This document shows, one piece after another, positions 55,712-64,000 of a stretch of 64,000 nucleotides of DNA; positions within the stretch are counted from its first letter, which is position 1, and each line of letters begins with the position of its first letter. A program made the translations under genes and the position numbers. This stretch comes from Tsukamurella pseudospumae (GTDB lineage Bacteria; Actinomycetota; Actinomycetes; Mycobacteriales; Mycobacteriaceae), in the NCBI RefSeq assembly GCF_001575205.1, contig NZ_LSRE01000009.1, positions 62,001 to 126,000 of the forward strand. The letters are read 5' to 3'. Under the pieces are notes generated by a model. It had not been told where the DNA came from. It was given only the letters and a program-made list of their open reading frames with translations, and searched no databases.

Positions 55712-57352
55712 GTGATTCAGACGACGATGCAGGACGGCGAGCTGACGATCGCTCGTCTCGTCGAGTACAGCCGCCGCGTCTTCCCCGAGGCCAAGATCAC
55801 CACCTGGACGGGCGAGGGCCTGCGCGACATCTCCTTCGCCGAGGTCGGTGACAAGGCTGCGCAGCTCGCGCACGCGCTGACCAAGCTGGGCGTGCAGCGC
55901 GGCGACCGCGTCGCCACGTTCATGTGGAACAACAACGAGCACCAGGTGGCCTACGCCGCCGTACCCGCGATGGGCGCCGTGCTCCACACGCTGAACCTGC
56001 GCCTCTCGCCGGAGCAGGCGGTGTTCATCATCAACCAGGCCGACGACAAGGTCATCCTCGTCGACGCCTCGGTCGCGCCACTGCTCGGCAAGTACCTCGC
56101 CGGCACCCCGAACGTGCAGCACGTCATCGTCGCGAACGGCCCGAAGGAGGCTCTCGAGGCGCCCGCGGGCATCACCGTGCACGGCTTCGACGAGCTCATC
56201 GCGGGTGAGGCCACCACCTTCGACTGGCCCGAGATCTCGGAGCGCGACGCGGCCGTGATGTGCTACACCTCGGGCACCACGGGTGACCCGAAGGGCGTCG
56301 TCTACAGCCACCGGAGCATCTGGCTGCATTCGATGCAGGTCAACTCGAGCTCGGGCATGGCGCTCGGCAACGCCGACTCCGTGCTCGCGATCGTGCCGAT
56401 GTTCCACGTCATGAGCTGGGGCCTGCCCTACGCCGCGATGATGGGCGGCATCACGCTGATCATGCCCGATCGCTTCCTGCAGCCCGAGCCGCTGCTGCAG
56501 ATCCTCGACGCCACGAAGGCCACCTTCGCCGCCGCCGTGCCCACCATCTGGGCCGGCGTCGCCGCGCAGCTCGCGGCCAAGCCGCAGGACATCTCGCACC
56601 TGCGCGAGGTCGTCGTCGGTGGCGCGGCCGTGCCGCCGTCCATGATCCGTGCGTTCGATCAGTTCGGGACCCGGATCGTGCACGCCTGGGGCATGACGGA
56701 GACCTCGCCGCTCGGCTCGGTCTCGCGCCCGCCCTTCGGCGTCTCCGAGGAGGACGAGTTCGCCTACCGCGTCACGCAGGGCCGCTTCCCCGCGTCCGTG
56801 CAGGCCCGGCTCATCGACGACGAGGGCAACGAACAGCCCTGGGACGGTGAGGCTTCCGGCGAGCTCGAGGTTCGCGGACCGTGGATCACCGGTGCGTACT
56901 ACGCGCCCGAGGGCAATGTCTCCGACCCGTCGAAGTTCCACGACGGCTGGCTCCGCACGGGCGACGTCGCGTCGATCAGCCCGGACGGTTTCATGACCAT
57001 CCGCGACCGCACGAAGGACATGATCAAGACCGGCGGCGAGTGGATCAGCTCCGTCGAGCTGGAGAACACGGTCATGAGCAACCCGACGATCGCCGAGGCC
57101 GCCGTCGTCGGCGTGCCCGACGAGAAGTGGGACGAGCGTCCCTTCGTGCTCGCGGTCGTCAAGGACGCGGGCGACGCCGACGTCGCCGCGCAGCGCGCTT
57201 TCCTCGAGGACAAGCTGCCCAAGTGGCAGATCCCGGAGCGTTGGGCCTTCGTCACCGAGGTCCCGAAGACCTCGGTCGGCAAGTTCGACAAGAAGCTCAT
57301 CCGCGCCGAGTACGCCGACGGCACCTACACGGTGGTCGACGCGCGCGCCTGA
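55712..57352 (+). CDS. Fatty-acid--CoA ligase (FadD type)
   Basis: A 546-residue ANL-family ligase. The AMP-binding P-loop is YTSGTTGDPKG (from residue 185); later motifs AWGMTETSPLG, GWLRTGDVA, and the adenylation lysine near TSVGKFDKKLIRAEY complete the set. It activates medium or long fatty acids to acyl-CoA. GAAGGAG at 55694-55700 supports GTG 55712. Confidence 0.92.
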   Translation: MIQTTMQDGELTIARLVEYSRRVFPEAKITTWTGEGLRDISFAEVGDKAAQLAHALTKLGVQRGDRVATFMWNNNEHQVAYAAVPAMGAVLHTLNLRLSPEQAVFIINQADDKVILVDASVAPLLGKYLAGTPNVQHVIVANGPKEALEAPAGITVHGFDELIAGEATTFDWPEISERDAAVMCYTSGTTGDPKGVVYSHRSIWLHSMQVNSSSGMALGNADSVLAIVPMFHVMSWGLPYAAMMGGITLIMPDRFLQPEPLLQILDATKATFAAAVPTIWAGVAAQLAAKPQDISHLREVVVGGAAVPPSMIRAFDQFGTRIVHAWGMTETSPLGSVSRPPFGVSEEDEFAYRVTQGRFPASVQARLIDDEGNEQPWDGEASGELEVRGPWITGAYYAPEGNVSDPSKFHDGWLRTGDVASISPDGFMTIRDRTKDMIKTGGEWISSVELENTVMSNPTIAEAAVVGVPDEKWDERPFVLAVVKDAGDADVAAQRAFLEDKLPKWQIPERWAFVTEVPKTSVGKFDKKLIRAEYADGTYTVVDARA

Positions 57353-57372
57353 CGCACCTCTCGAGTTCGACG

Positions 57373-57404
57373 GGGCCGTCGCAGCCGGTGGGCTGCGGCG
57401 GCCC
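57373..57404. terminator. Bidirectional terminator
   Basis: GGGCCGTCGCAGCC and GGCTGCGGCGGCCC form a fully pairable 14-bp stem (one G-U pair) with loop GGTG in the 66-bp convergent gap after the ligase; TCGTCGTTCTC follows. Confidence 0.75.
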
Positions 57405-57418
57405 TCGTCGTTCTCGGG

Positions 57419-57949
57419 TTATCCGAAGTCCAGCACCAGCTGCGGGGACTCGACGAGGGTCAACTCGGCGTTCGTGAGGAATCCGAGGTCCTCGACGCCG
57501 GTGATGGCGCTGAAGAGGGCGAAGAACTTGTCCTCCGTGTACTCCTCGTCGACCGACTCCTCTCCGGGGAGCGGTTCGCCGAAGTCCTCGTCGCCTTCGC
57601 CGGTATCGATCTCGATGAGCCGGCGCACGCGCGAGCCGTCGCGGTAGGCCTCCAACAGGTAAACGCCGCCGGTGCTGCCGATGGCGAGATGTGTGACGGC
57701 CGTTCGCGTCCCGGCCAACATCTCGACCACATCCGAGTCGAAGAACCTCCGCGATACGACGGTGACCCCGGCCGCGGACACGTGTGCCCACGCCCGCTCG
57801 TCGTAGTCCCCGGCAGGATCGACGCGGCGCTCCTCACCCAGGCGGACAAGATCGCTCGCGTGGGGCCCCGATGCGGCGATATGCAGCATATCGATGTTCC
57901 AGCCCATGTTGCTGAACATATCGCACTGGTGCTGGGAGGCCTCTGCCAC
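57419..57949 (-). CDS. Hypothetical acidic protein
   Basis: A 176-residue soluble protein I do not recognise. It opens around MGWNIDMLHIAASGPHASDL, has a beta-rich middle (VTHLAIGSTGGVYLLEAYRDGS) and a strongly acidic segment (GEGDEDFGEPLPGEESVDEEY, just beyond residue 120). GTG 57949 is the longest start; ATG 57919 is possible. Codon positions vary less regularly than in neighbours and local GC is lower, so recent acquisition is possible. Confidence 0.65.
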   Translation of the reverse strand: MAEASQHQCDMFSNMGWNIDMLHIAASGPHASDLVRLGEERRVDPAGDYDERAWAHVSAAGVTVVSRRFFDSDVVEMLAGTRTAVTHLAIGSTGGVYLLEAYRDGSRVRRLIEIDTGEGDEDFGEPLPGEESVDEEYTEDKFFALFSAITGVEDLGFLTNAELTLVESPQLVLDFG

Positions 57950-58020
57950 GAATTCTTACGGATCGGTGAGCTGTCCGGACGATCGCCCCGGACGGGGTCG
58001 CGAAGTGCCACGCTGGACTC

Positions 58021-59643
58021 GTGACCCGGACGACCGAGAGACCTGCCGCGAGCCCGGCTGCGCGTCGAGCGCCGGCGTGGGCGGCCGCGCTCGCGGGTGT
58101 GTTGGCGGGCGCCGTCGGGCTGGCGGTGGCGGAACTCGTGGCCGCGGTGATCGCGCCCGGCGCGAGCACGGTGTTCGCGGGCGGCGCGGCTGTCATCGAC
58201 GCGGCGCCGCGATGGCTCAAGGACTTCGCCGTCGAGTGGTTCGGCACCGCGGACAAGGCGGTGCTGCTCGGGACGATGGGCGTCGTGCTCGCCGTGGGAG
58301 CGGCGGCCGCGGGCCTGCTGGAACTCCGGCGCCCGCCGTGGGGCGCGGTGTTGATCGGCGCGGTCGGGATCGTCGGGGCGGTCACGGCGGTTCTGCGCCC
58401 GGACGCGACGGCGCTGTGGGCCGTGCCGAGCCTCGTCGGCATCGGCGCGGCGGTACTGGTGCTGCGCCTCGCGACGCAGCGGCTGGCCCCCGCGTGGAGC
58501 TCGGGCGGTGCCGCCGAGCCGGCTCGGCGTTCGGACGCCGCCGGCGTACCGGACCGGGGCGCGGACGGTGCCGGCGCCATGGACCGGCGCGGATTCCTCG
58601 TAGTGGCGGGTGCGGCCGCCGGAACGACGGTGCTCGCCCTCGTGGGCGCCCGCCTCCTGTCGGCCGGGGCGACCGCCGTCAAGGCGGCTCGGGAGACGCT
58701 GCGCCTGCCCGTGCCGCGCACCCCGGCACCGTCGGTCCCTGCAGGCGCCGACCTGCGGATCGCCGGCCTCACGCCCTACGTCACGCCCGCCGCCGACTTC
58801 TACCGCATCGACACCGCGCTCCGCGTGCCGCAGATCGACCCGGCGCACTGGTCGCTCGAGGTCCACGGCCTGGTGGACGAGCCCTTCACGCTCAGCTGGG
58901 ACGAGTTGCTCGCGCTGCCGATGCAGGAGCACCACGTCACGCTCGCGTGCGTCAGCAACGAGGTCGGCGGCGACCTCATCGGCAACGCCCTGTGGCTCGG
59001 CTACCCGATCGGTGCGCTCCTGGAGCGGGCGAAACCGCGGGCCGGTGCCGACATGGTGCTCTCGCGCAGCCATGACGGCTTCACCGCGGGCACGCCGCTC
59101 GAGGTGCTCCGCGACCCCGCCCGCACGTCGTTGCTCGCGATCGGCATGAACGGCGAGCCCCTGCCCGTGGCCCACGGCTTCCCCGCGCGGCTGGTCGTCC
59201 CCGGCCTCTACGGATACGTCTCGGCGACCAAGTGGGTGACCTCGCTCACGGTCACGACCTTCGCCGCCGATCAGGGCTATTGGACGCCGCGCGGCTGGTC
59301 CGCGCGGGGCCCGGTCAAGGTGCAGTCGCGCATCGACGTCCCGCGGGGGTCGGCGTCCGCCGGATCGGTGACGGTGGCGGGCGTCGCCTGGGCGCAGCAC
59401 ACCGGGATCGGCAAGGTCGAGGTCCGTGCGGATTCCGGACCGTGGGTGCAGGCCGAGCTCGCGGACACCGTCGGGCCGGACACGTGGCGGCAGTGGCGGG
59501 CGTCCCTCCCGCTGGCCCGCGGCGAGCACACCCTCGAGGTCCGCGCCACGGACGCGAACGGACAGGTCCAGACCGAGGCGGAGGCGCCGGTCGCCCCCGA
59601 CGGTGCCACCGGCTGGCACCGGATCTCCGTGTCCGTGAGCTGA
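58021..59643 (+). CDS. Membrane-anchored molybdopterin-dependent (sulfite-oxidase-fold) oxidoreductase
   Basis: A 540-residue protein. Residues about 18-150 contain four membrane helices; a Tat-like motif DRRGFLVVAG lies at 188-197, followed by a fifth hydrophobic segment; then the SUOX-fold catalytic domain with molybdenum ligand C310 in LACVSNEVGG, and a C-terminal Ig-like dimerisation domain. The layout matches the mycobacterial Rv0218 group as I recall it. It should act outside the membrane on an unknown substrate. GTG 58021 has no ribosome site. Confidence 0.87.
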   Translation: MTRTTERPAASPAARRAPAWAAALAGVLAGAVGLAVAELVAAVIAPGASTVFAGGAAVIDAAPRWLKDFAVEWFGTADKAVLLGTMGVVLAVGAAAAGLLELRRPPWGAVLIGAVGIVGAVTAVLRPDATALWAVPSLVGIGAAVLVLRLATQRLAPAWSSGGAAEPARRSDAAGVPDRGADGAGAMDRRGFLVVAGAAAGTTVLALVGARLLSAGATAVKAARETLRLPVPRTPAPSVPAGADLRIAGLTPYVTPAADFYRIDTALRVPQIDPAHWSLEVHGLVDEPFTLSWDELLALPMQEHHVTLACVSNEVGGDLIGNALWLGYPIGALLERAKPRAGADMVLSRSHDGFTAGTPLEVLRDPARTSLLAIGMNGEPLPVAHGFPARLVVPGLYGYVSATKWVTSLTVTTFAADQGYWTPRGWSARGPVKVQSRIDVPRGSASAGSVTVAGVAWAQHTGIGKVEVRADSGPWVQAELADTVGPDTWRQWRASLPLARGEHTLEVRATDANGQVQTEAEAPVAPDGATGWHRISVSVS

Positions 59644-59721
59644 GGCGCCGACGGGCACTGGACGGCACCACACCGATCCGATAGTTTGAAAGTACGGAAT
59701 TTCAATCCACAGGAGGTGGGT

Positions 59722-60582
59722 GTGCTCGGATCGCTGCTGCGCGGGGCGTACCGCCTGCGCTCGACGCTGATCATGGTCGGGGTGCCGGCGTTCGTCGTGG
59801 CGAGCCTCCTCGACGCCCCGGGGTGGCTGCTGGGTGTGATCGCGCTCGTCGTCGCGACCGGCGTGCTGCTCGGCCTCGTCCGCCCCGCCGAGCCGCCGGA
59901 CGATCCGTCGCGCACCGTCGAACCGCCGGTCCGAGGGCGGTGGGTGGCGCTGAACAGCCCGTCGACGAAGGTGCCCAGTCACGGCGTCCGCGACTACGGC
60001 CAGGCCTACGCGGTCGACCTCGCGCTCGTCCCCGACGGCGGAAAGCTCGATTGGGGAGCAGGATTCGCGCGCCCGGAGGATGTCGCCGGGTTCGGGGAGG
60101 TCGTGCACGCGATGGTGAGCGGCGAGGTGGTCCGCGTGTCCGACTGGCGCCGCGACCACCGCTGCCGCACCTCGAAGCCCGCGCTCGTCTACATGTTCCT
60201 CGAGGGCCTGATCCGCTCGTACGGGGGCCCGGGCTGGGTGATCGGCAACCACGTCGTCATCAGGTCCGACGCCGACGGTGCCTTCGCCCTCGTCGCGCAC
60301 CTGCGCCGCGGCTCCGCGTGCGTCCGCGTGGGACAGGCGGTGCGCGCGGGGGAGCGGATCGGGGAGTGCGGCAACTCCGGCAACACGACGGTGCCGCACG
60401 TCCACGCCCAGCTCATGGACCGCGCGTCCGCGGCCACGGCCCAGGGCCTGCCGCTGCGGCTGCGCGGGGTCACCGTCGAACGGCCCGACCGTGAGCTGCT
60501 CCCCGGACTGACGCCCGGCACCGTCGGGACCCGGTACCCGGGCGTCCCCGCCGACGGCGAACTGCTGGTCTCAGCCCAGTAG
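59722..60582 (+). CDS. M23-family metallopeptidase, membrane-anchored
   Basis: A 286-residue protein with two N-terminal helices (residues 12-52) and a LytM/M23 domain: zinc ligands H87 and D99 (SHGVRDYGQAYAVD) and H226/H228 (VPHVHAQ). It is predicted to cut peptidoglycan or a related peptide outside the cell. The AGGAGG site (59711-59716) is 5 nt before GTG 59722, so longer openings from TTG 59686 were rejected. The 3' end overlaps glsA by 12 bp (convergent). Confidence 0.87.
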   Translation: MLGSLLRGAYRLRSTLIMVGVPAFVVASLLDAPGWLLGVIALVVATGVLLGLVRPAEPPDDPSRTVEPPVRGRWVALNSPSTKVPSHGVRDYGQAYAVDLALVPDGGKLDWGAGFARPEDVAGFGEVVHAMVSGEVVRVSDWRRDHRCRTSKPALVYMFLEGLIRSYGGPGWVIGNHVVIRSDADGAFALVAHLRRGSACVRVGQAVRAGERIGECGNSGNTTVPHVHAQLMDRASAATAQGLPLRLRGVTVERPDRELLPGLTPGTVGTRYPGVPADGELLVSAQ

Positions 60583-61833
60583 CCCGGAGGGGTCGAGGAT
60601 CTCGACCCGCACGCCGTAGCCGAGGTCGTGCTGCATCTGCGTGAGCAGGTACCGGGCCACCGGGGCGAGGCGCGTCGCGTTCGTCAGGTCGACGGTGACC
60701 GCCGTCCCGATCCGCACCTGGCCGGTGCTGAGGATCTCGTGCACGAGTTGCTCGGTGGCCACGAAGTCGACCTCGCCGCGCAGCCGGAGGGTGACGCGGC
60801 CGGACGCCGGGTCGACGTCGATGCCGGCGAGGGCGGTCACCGCCGTGAGCGGCCGCGAGAGCATGTGCAGCCCGAACTCGTCCGAGAGCTGCTGCAACGC
60901 CGCGACGCCGCGGCTGGAGTTGCCGGCGTCGTCGAGCGGCGGGCTGAACACGCCGATGCCGTACTCGCCCGGGCTGGCCGCGACGATGCCGCCGCCCACG
61001 CCGGACTTGGCGGGGATCCCGACGGTGCACAGCCACGCCCCGGACCGGTCGTACATGCCGCAGCCGGCCATGACCGACAGCACCTGCCGGGCGACGGGCT
61101 CGGAGATCACCCGCTCGCCCGTGACCGGGTTGACGCCGCCGCTGGCGAGGGTGGCGCCCATGACGGCCACGTCGTGCGCGTCGACCAGCAGCGAGCACTG
61201 CCGGAAGTACGGATCCAGCGCGTCCTCGACGGTGGTGCGCAGCGCATCGGTGGACCGGGCGAGGGCGGCGAGCGCGAGGTTGCGGAAGCCGGTGGCGGCC
61301 TCGGACAGATACACGGCGTCGTCGAGCTCGAGCTCCCGGCCGGCGAAGCGCGACAGCCCGGCCCGGATCGCCGCGAACCGCTCGGCGCCGTCGGCGGCGG
61401 GGATGAGCGAGGTGCACACGATCGCTCCGGCGTTGATCAGGGGGTTCTCGGGGCGGCCCTGCGCGTCGAAGCTGATCCCGTTGAACGCCTCGCCGCTGGG
61501 CTCCACGCCGATCCGCTCGCCCACCGCCTCGATCCCGAGCGTCTGCAGCGCCAGCGCGTAGACGAAGGGCTTCGAGATCGACTGGATCGTGAAGGGCGTC
61601 CGGTGATCGCCCGCACCGTAGGAGTGCCCGGCCACGGACACCGTCGCGATGCCGAACCGATCGGGGTCGACGTGGGCGAGCTGTGGGATGTAGTCGGCCA
61701 CCGCGCCGGGCGGGTCGGACCGACGCACGTCGTCGAGCACGCGGGCCAGCGCGGCGTTCACGGGATGCCCGGCCAGGGCGGTCGACGGTGCCGGGTCGTC
61801 GTCCGTCAGGAGGGCGTCGAGATCGATGCTCAT
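60571..61833 (-). CDS. glsA: Glutaminase with C-terminal STAS domain
   Basis: A 420-residue protein. Residues 15-310 are a serine-dependent beta-lactamase-like glutaminase with the S-x-x-K motif in IQSISKPF and later Tyr/Ser motifs (FNGISFDAQGRPENPLINAGA); residues about 320-420 are a STAS domain. It hydrolyses glutamine to glutamate and ammonia; STAS fusion suggests control by nucleotide or protein binding. Divergent from the aminotransferase. Confidence 0.92.
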   Translation of the reverse strand: MSIDLDALLTDDDPAPSTALAGHPVNAALARVLDDVRRSDPPGAVADYIPQLAHVDPDRFGIATVSVAGHSYGAGDHRTPFTIQSISKPFVYALALQTLGIEAVGERIGVEPSGEAFNGISFDAQGRPENPLINAGAIVCTSLIPAADGAERFAAIRAGLSRFAGRELELDDAVYLSEAATGFRNLALAALARSTDALRTTVEDALDPYFRQCSLLVDAHDVAVMGATLASGGVNPVTGERVISEPVARQVLSVMAGCGMYDRSGAWLCTVGIPAKSGVGGGIVAASPGEYGIGVFSPPLDDAGNSSRGVAALQQLSDEFGLHMLSRPLTAVTALAGIDVDPASGRVTLRLRGEVDFVATEQLVHEILSTGQVRIGTAVTVDLTNATRLAPVARYLLTQMQHDLGYGVRVEILDPSGLLG

Positions 61834-61996
61834 GATGCCTTCGACGGTAGCCGAGGCCGGCGTCCGGGGCCGGGTGAAAGACCCGGCCCGTCAGCGGTGT
61901 TCGGCGGGCCGAGTATCGTTCGCAGTACCGCGACACGTACCAGGTGACCAGCGCAGACCAGCGGATATCGCCGTCTTGAACTTTGGAGAATGAATC

Positions 61997-63382
61997 ATGA
62001 CCGACACGCTGCCCGACGGCCGGGCCCTCAACGACGCCATCGCGGCCGGAGCCCGCGCCTACGAGCTCGACCGCGCGCACGTCTTCCACTCCTGGTCCGC
62101 GCAGGCCCAGATCACCCCCATGACCGTCATCGCGAGCGAGGGCTCGTACGTGTGGGACGGCGAGGGGCGCAAGCTCCTCGACTTCAGCTCGCAGATGGTC
62201 AACACGAACATCGGCCACCAGCACCCGAAGGTCGTCGCGGCCATCGCGGAGCAGGCGGCGAAGATCTGCACGATCGCGCCGCAGCACGTGAACGAATCCC
62301 GCAGCGAGGCAGCGCGGCTCATCGCCGAGCGCACCCCGGGCGACCTGAACAAGGTGTTCTTCACCAACGGCGGCGCCGACGCCGTCGAGCACGCGATCCG
62401 CATGGCCCGCGTGCACACCGGCCGCCGCAAGGTGCTCAGCCGCTACCGCAGCTACCACGGCGGCACCGAGCTCGCGATCAACGTCACCGGCGACACCCGT
62501 CGCTTCGCGAGCGACTTCGGCGGCGAGTCCGTCGCGCACTTCGACGGTCCGTTCCTCTACCGCTCGTCCTTCTACGCGGAGACCGAGGAGCAGGAGTCGC
62601 AGCGCGCGCTCGAGCACCTGGAGCGCACCATCGTGCTCGAGGGCCCCAACACCATCGCCGCGATCATCCTCGAGGCCATCCCCGGCACGCCCGGCATCAT
62701 GGTCCCGCCGCCCGGCTACCTCGCCGGCGTCCGCGAGCTGTGCACGAAGTACGGGATCGTCATGATCGCCGACGAGGTGATGTCCGGCTTCGGTCGCGCC
62801 GGGAAGTGGTTCGCCATCGAGCACGCCACCACCGCCGCCGGGCCCGTCGTCCCCGACCTGCTGACCTTCGCCAAGGGCTCGAACAGCGGTTACGTGCCGC
62901 TGGGCGGCGTCGCGATCAGCGGTGAGATCGCCGCCACCTTCGCCGACAAGCCCTACCCGGGCGGCCTGACCTACTCCGGCCACCCGCTGGCCACCGCCGC
63001 GGCGGTCGCGACCATCAATGCGATGGCCGAGGAGGGCATGGTCGAGAACGCCGCGAAGATCGGCGAGGAGATCATCCGGCCCACGCTGGAGGAGTTCAAG
63101 GCCAAGCACCCGTCCGTCGGCGATGTGCGTGGCGAGGGCGTCTTCTTCGCCATCGAGCTGGTGCGCGACAAGGAGACCCGCGAGCCGCTGGCGCCCTACG
63201 GCGGCAGCAGCCCGGCGATGAACGAGACCGTCGGCGCGCTCAAGAAGGGTGGCCTGCTGCCCTTCGCCAACTACAACCGGATCCACGTCGTCCCGCCGTG
63301 CAATGTCTCCGCCGAGGAGGCCCGCGAGGGCCTCGCCATCATCGACGAGGCGCTGAACGTCGCGGACGCGCACACCGTCTGA
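61997..63382 (+). CDS. Class III PLP-dependent aminotransferase
   Basis: A 461-residue omega-aminotransferase-type enzyme. PLP motifs: TNGGADAVEHAIRMAR, SYHGGTE, DEVMSGFGRAGKWFA and the Schiff-base lysine in TFAKGSNSGYVPLGG. It transfers an amino group between a terminal amine and a keto acid; substrate unknown. It faces glutaminase across 163 bp, so nitrogen supply could be linked. GGAG upstream supports the ATG. The SRPBCC gene follows after 28 bp. Confidence 0.92.
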   Translation: MTDTLPDGRALNDAIAAGARAYELDRAHVFHSWSAQAQITPMTVIASEGSYVWDGEGRKLLDFSSQMVNTNIGHQHPKVVAAIAEQAAKICTIAPQHVNESRSEAARLIAERTPGDLNKVFFTNGGADAVEHAIRMARVHTGRRKVLSRYRSYHGGTELAINVTGDTRRFASDFGGESVAHFDGPFLYRSSFYAETEEQESQRALEHLERTIVLEGPNTIAAIILEAIPGTPGIMVPPPGYLAGVRELCTKYGIVMIADEVMSGFGRAGKWFAIEHATTAAGPVVPDLLTFAKGSNSGYVPLGGVAISGEIAATFADKPYPGGLTYSGHPLATAAAVATINAMAEEGMVENAAKIGEEIIRPTLEEFKAKHPSVGDVRGEGVFFAIELVRDKETREPLAPYGGSSPAMNETVGALKKGGLLPFANYNRIHVVPPCNVSAEEAREGLAIIDEALNVADAHTV

Positions 63383-63410
63383 CCCGTCACCACGAGGCCG
63401 AGGAGGCCCC

Positions 63411-63902
63411 ATGCCCGCTCTCAAGCCCGTCCTGCCCGCCGAACTGCAGGCCGGCCGGCCCGGCGTGTACGAGTTCTCCGTGCGCTCGGCGCGCCCCGTC
63501 GACTGGGTCTGGGGTGAACTGACCTCGGACCGGCCCCTGCACTGGTGCACGGGGATCCGCAAGATCGAGTGGACCAGCCCGCGGCCCTTCGCCGCGGGTT
63601 CCACCCGCCGGGTGCACCTCGGCCCGGGCGTCAGCGCCGACGAGCTCTTCTACTCCTGGGAGGAGTCGGAGACGCTGTGCGAGAAGGCCTTCTACGTGCA
63701 GTCCGCCACCGCGCCGGGGCTGTCCCGGTTGGCGGAGAAGTACCGCGTCGAGGCGCACCCCGACGGCGGCTCCGTGTTCACCTGGACGCTGCTCATCGAG
63801 CCCGTCGGCGGCGACCGCGTGATCGGCCTCAGCGCCTTCCCGGCCGGCCTCATCGTGAAGTGGCTGCAGCGCGACACCGAGAAGTACCTCGGCTCGGCGT
63901 AA
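63411..63902 (+). CDS. SRPBCC-fold protein
   Basis: A 163-residue START/SRPBCC-fold protein (polyketide cyclase-like): YEFSVRSARPVDWVWGELTSD, then a curved sheet and the closing helix AGLIVKWLQRDTEKYL. Ligand unknown. AGGAGG at 63401-63406 supports the ATG. Probably cotranscribed with the aminotransferase. Confidence 0.83.
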   Translation: MPALKPVLPAELQAGRPGVYEFSVRSARPVDWVWGELTSDRPLHWCTGIRKIEWTSPRPFAAGSTRRVHLGPGVSADELFYSWEESETLCEKAFYVQSATAPGLSRLAEKYRVEAHPDGGSVFTWTLLIEPVGGDRVIGLSAFPAGLIVKWLQRDTEKYLGSA

Positions 63903-63915
63903 CCGCACGCACGAC

Positions 63916-63953
63916 AGAATCCGCACGGCCGAATAGGGTCGTGCGGATTCTGC
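63916..63953 (+). terminator. Terminator hairpin after SRPBCC gene
   Basis: CAGAATCCGCACG and CGTGCGGATTCTG form a perfect 13-bp stem with a 12-nt loop. Confidence 0.75.
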
Positions 63954-63974
63954 ATTCTGCGCTAGGCTCGGCCC

Positions 63975-64000
63975 ATGGTCCCGACCACTCCCGAGCCTCA
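63975..64000 (+). CDS. 5' end of a gene cut by the window edge
   Basis: ATG 63975 opens MVPTTPEP and runs off the window. TAGGCT (63963-63968) lies 6 nt upstream, the leaderless arrangement seen repeatedly here. Too short to identify. Confidence 0.5.

Overview
The window is high-GC actinobacterial DNA from a mycolic-acid-producing member of the Mycobacteriales. Evidence for this is an AftD arabinofuranosyltransferase, a DUF3068 envelope protein, mycothiol-dependent formaldehyde dehydrogenase (MscR), an EccA-type AAA ATPase, FadA2/FadE5/FabG4/HtdX and an ECF41 sigma factor. A Tsukamurella- or Gordonia-like genus is my guess; the sequence alone does not fix it. I saw no rRNA, tRNA, insertion sequence, integrase or CRISPR array.

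Layout. 0-9 kb: hotdog dehydratase-like protein, EccA ATPase, VOC protein, a MacB-like ABC exporter pair, and a flavoprotein/ECF41 sigma pair. 9.2-11.5 kb: a large secreted protein built from 28 exact 12-residue repeats with a 30-bp tandem repeat in its tail. 11.6-49.4 kb: genes whose order matches M. tuberculosis Rv0224c to Rv0244c (numbers from memory), i.e. methyltransferase, glycosyltransferase, two membrane proteins, acyltransferase, aftD, DUF2613, lpqI, TetR, htdX, fabG4, fadA2, fadE5. This backbone is interrupted by blocks absent from that order. One is a redox operon at 14.1-19.3 kb (response regulator fused to a flavin reductase, sensor kinase, UBP zinc finger, mscR, metallo-hydrolase). 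Others carry a PapA-like acyltransferase, a flippase, a MerR/hydrolase pair, and an acyltransferase/YhgE-Pip/degenerate-ATPase operon. 49.5-64 kb: methyltransferase plus endonuclease IV, a DUF1023 hydrolase with a small helical partner, a TetR/MFS drug-exporter pair, SDR plus acyl-CoA ligase, a membrane-anchored molybdenum oxidoreductase, an M23 peptidase, glutaminase with STAS, a class III aminotransferase and an SRPBCC protein.

Two themes connect the genes. Envelope building (arabinan, glycolipid acylation, flippase) dominates 11.6-33 kb. Fatty-acid metabolism (36-49 kb) appears joined by one regulator: half-sites of the form TTAC(T/C)-N4-(A/G)GTAA lie before the TetR gene, between fabG4 and fadA2, and before fadE5.

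The least expected signals are not genes. One is a family of about 84-bp intergenic elements, eight copies, each made of two hairpins around a conserved core; most lie between convergent genes. The other is a 9-mer, GCACCGTCG/CGACGGTGC, found by eye about 60 times, roughly once per kb and mostly inside genes. Many genes also have a TANNNT box 6-8 nt before the start codon and no Shine-Dalgarno sequence, so leaderless transcripts are probably common.
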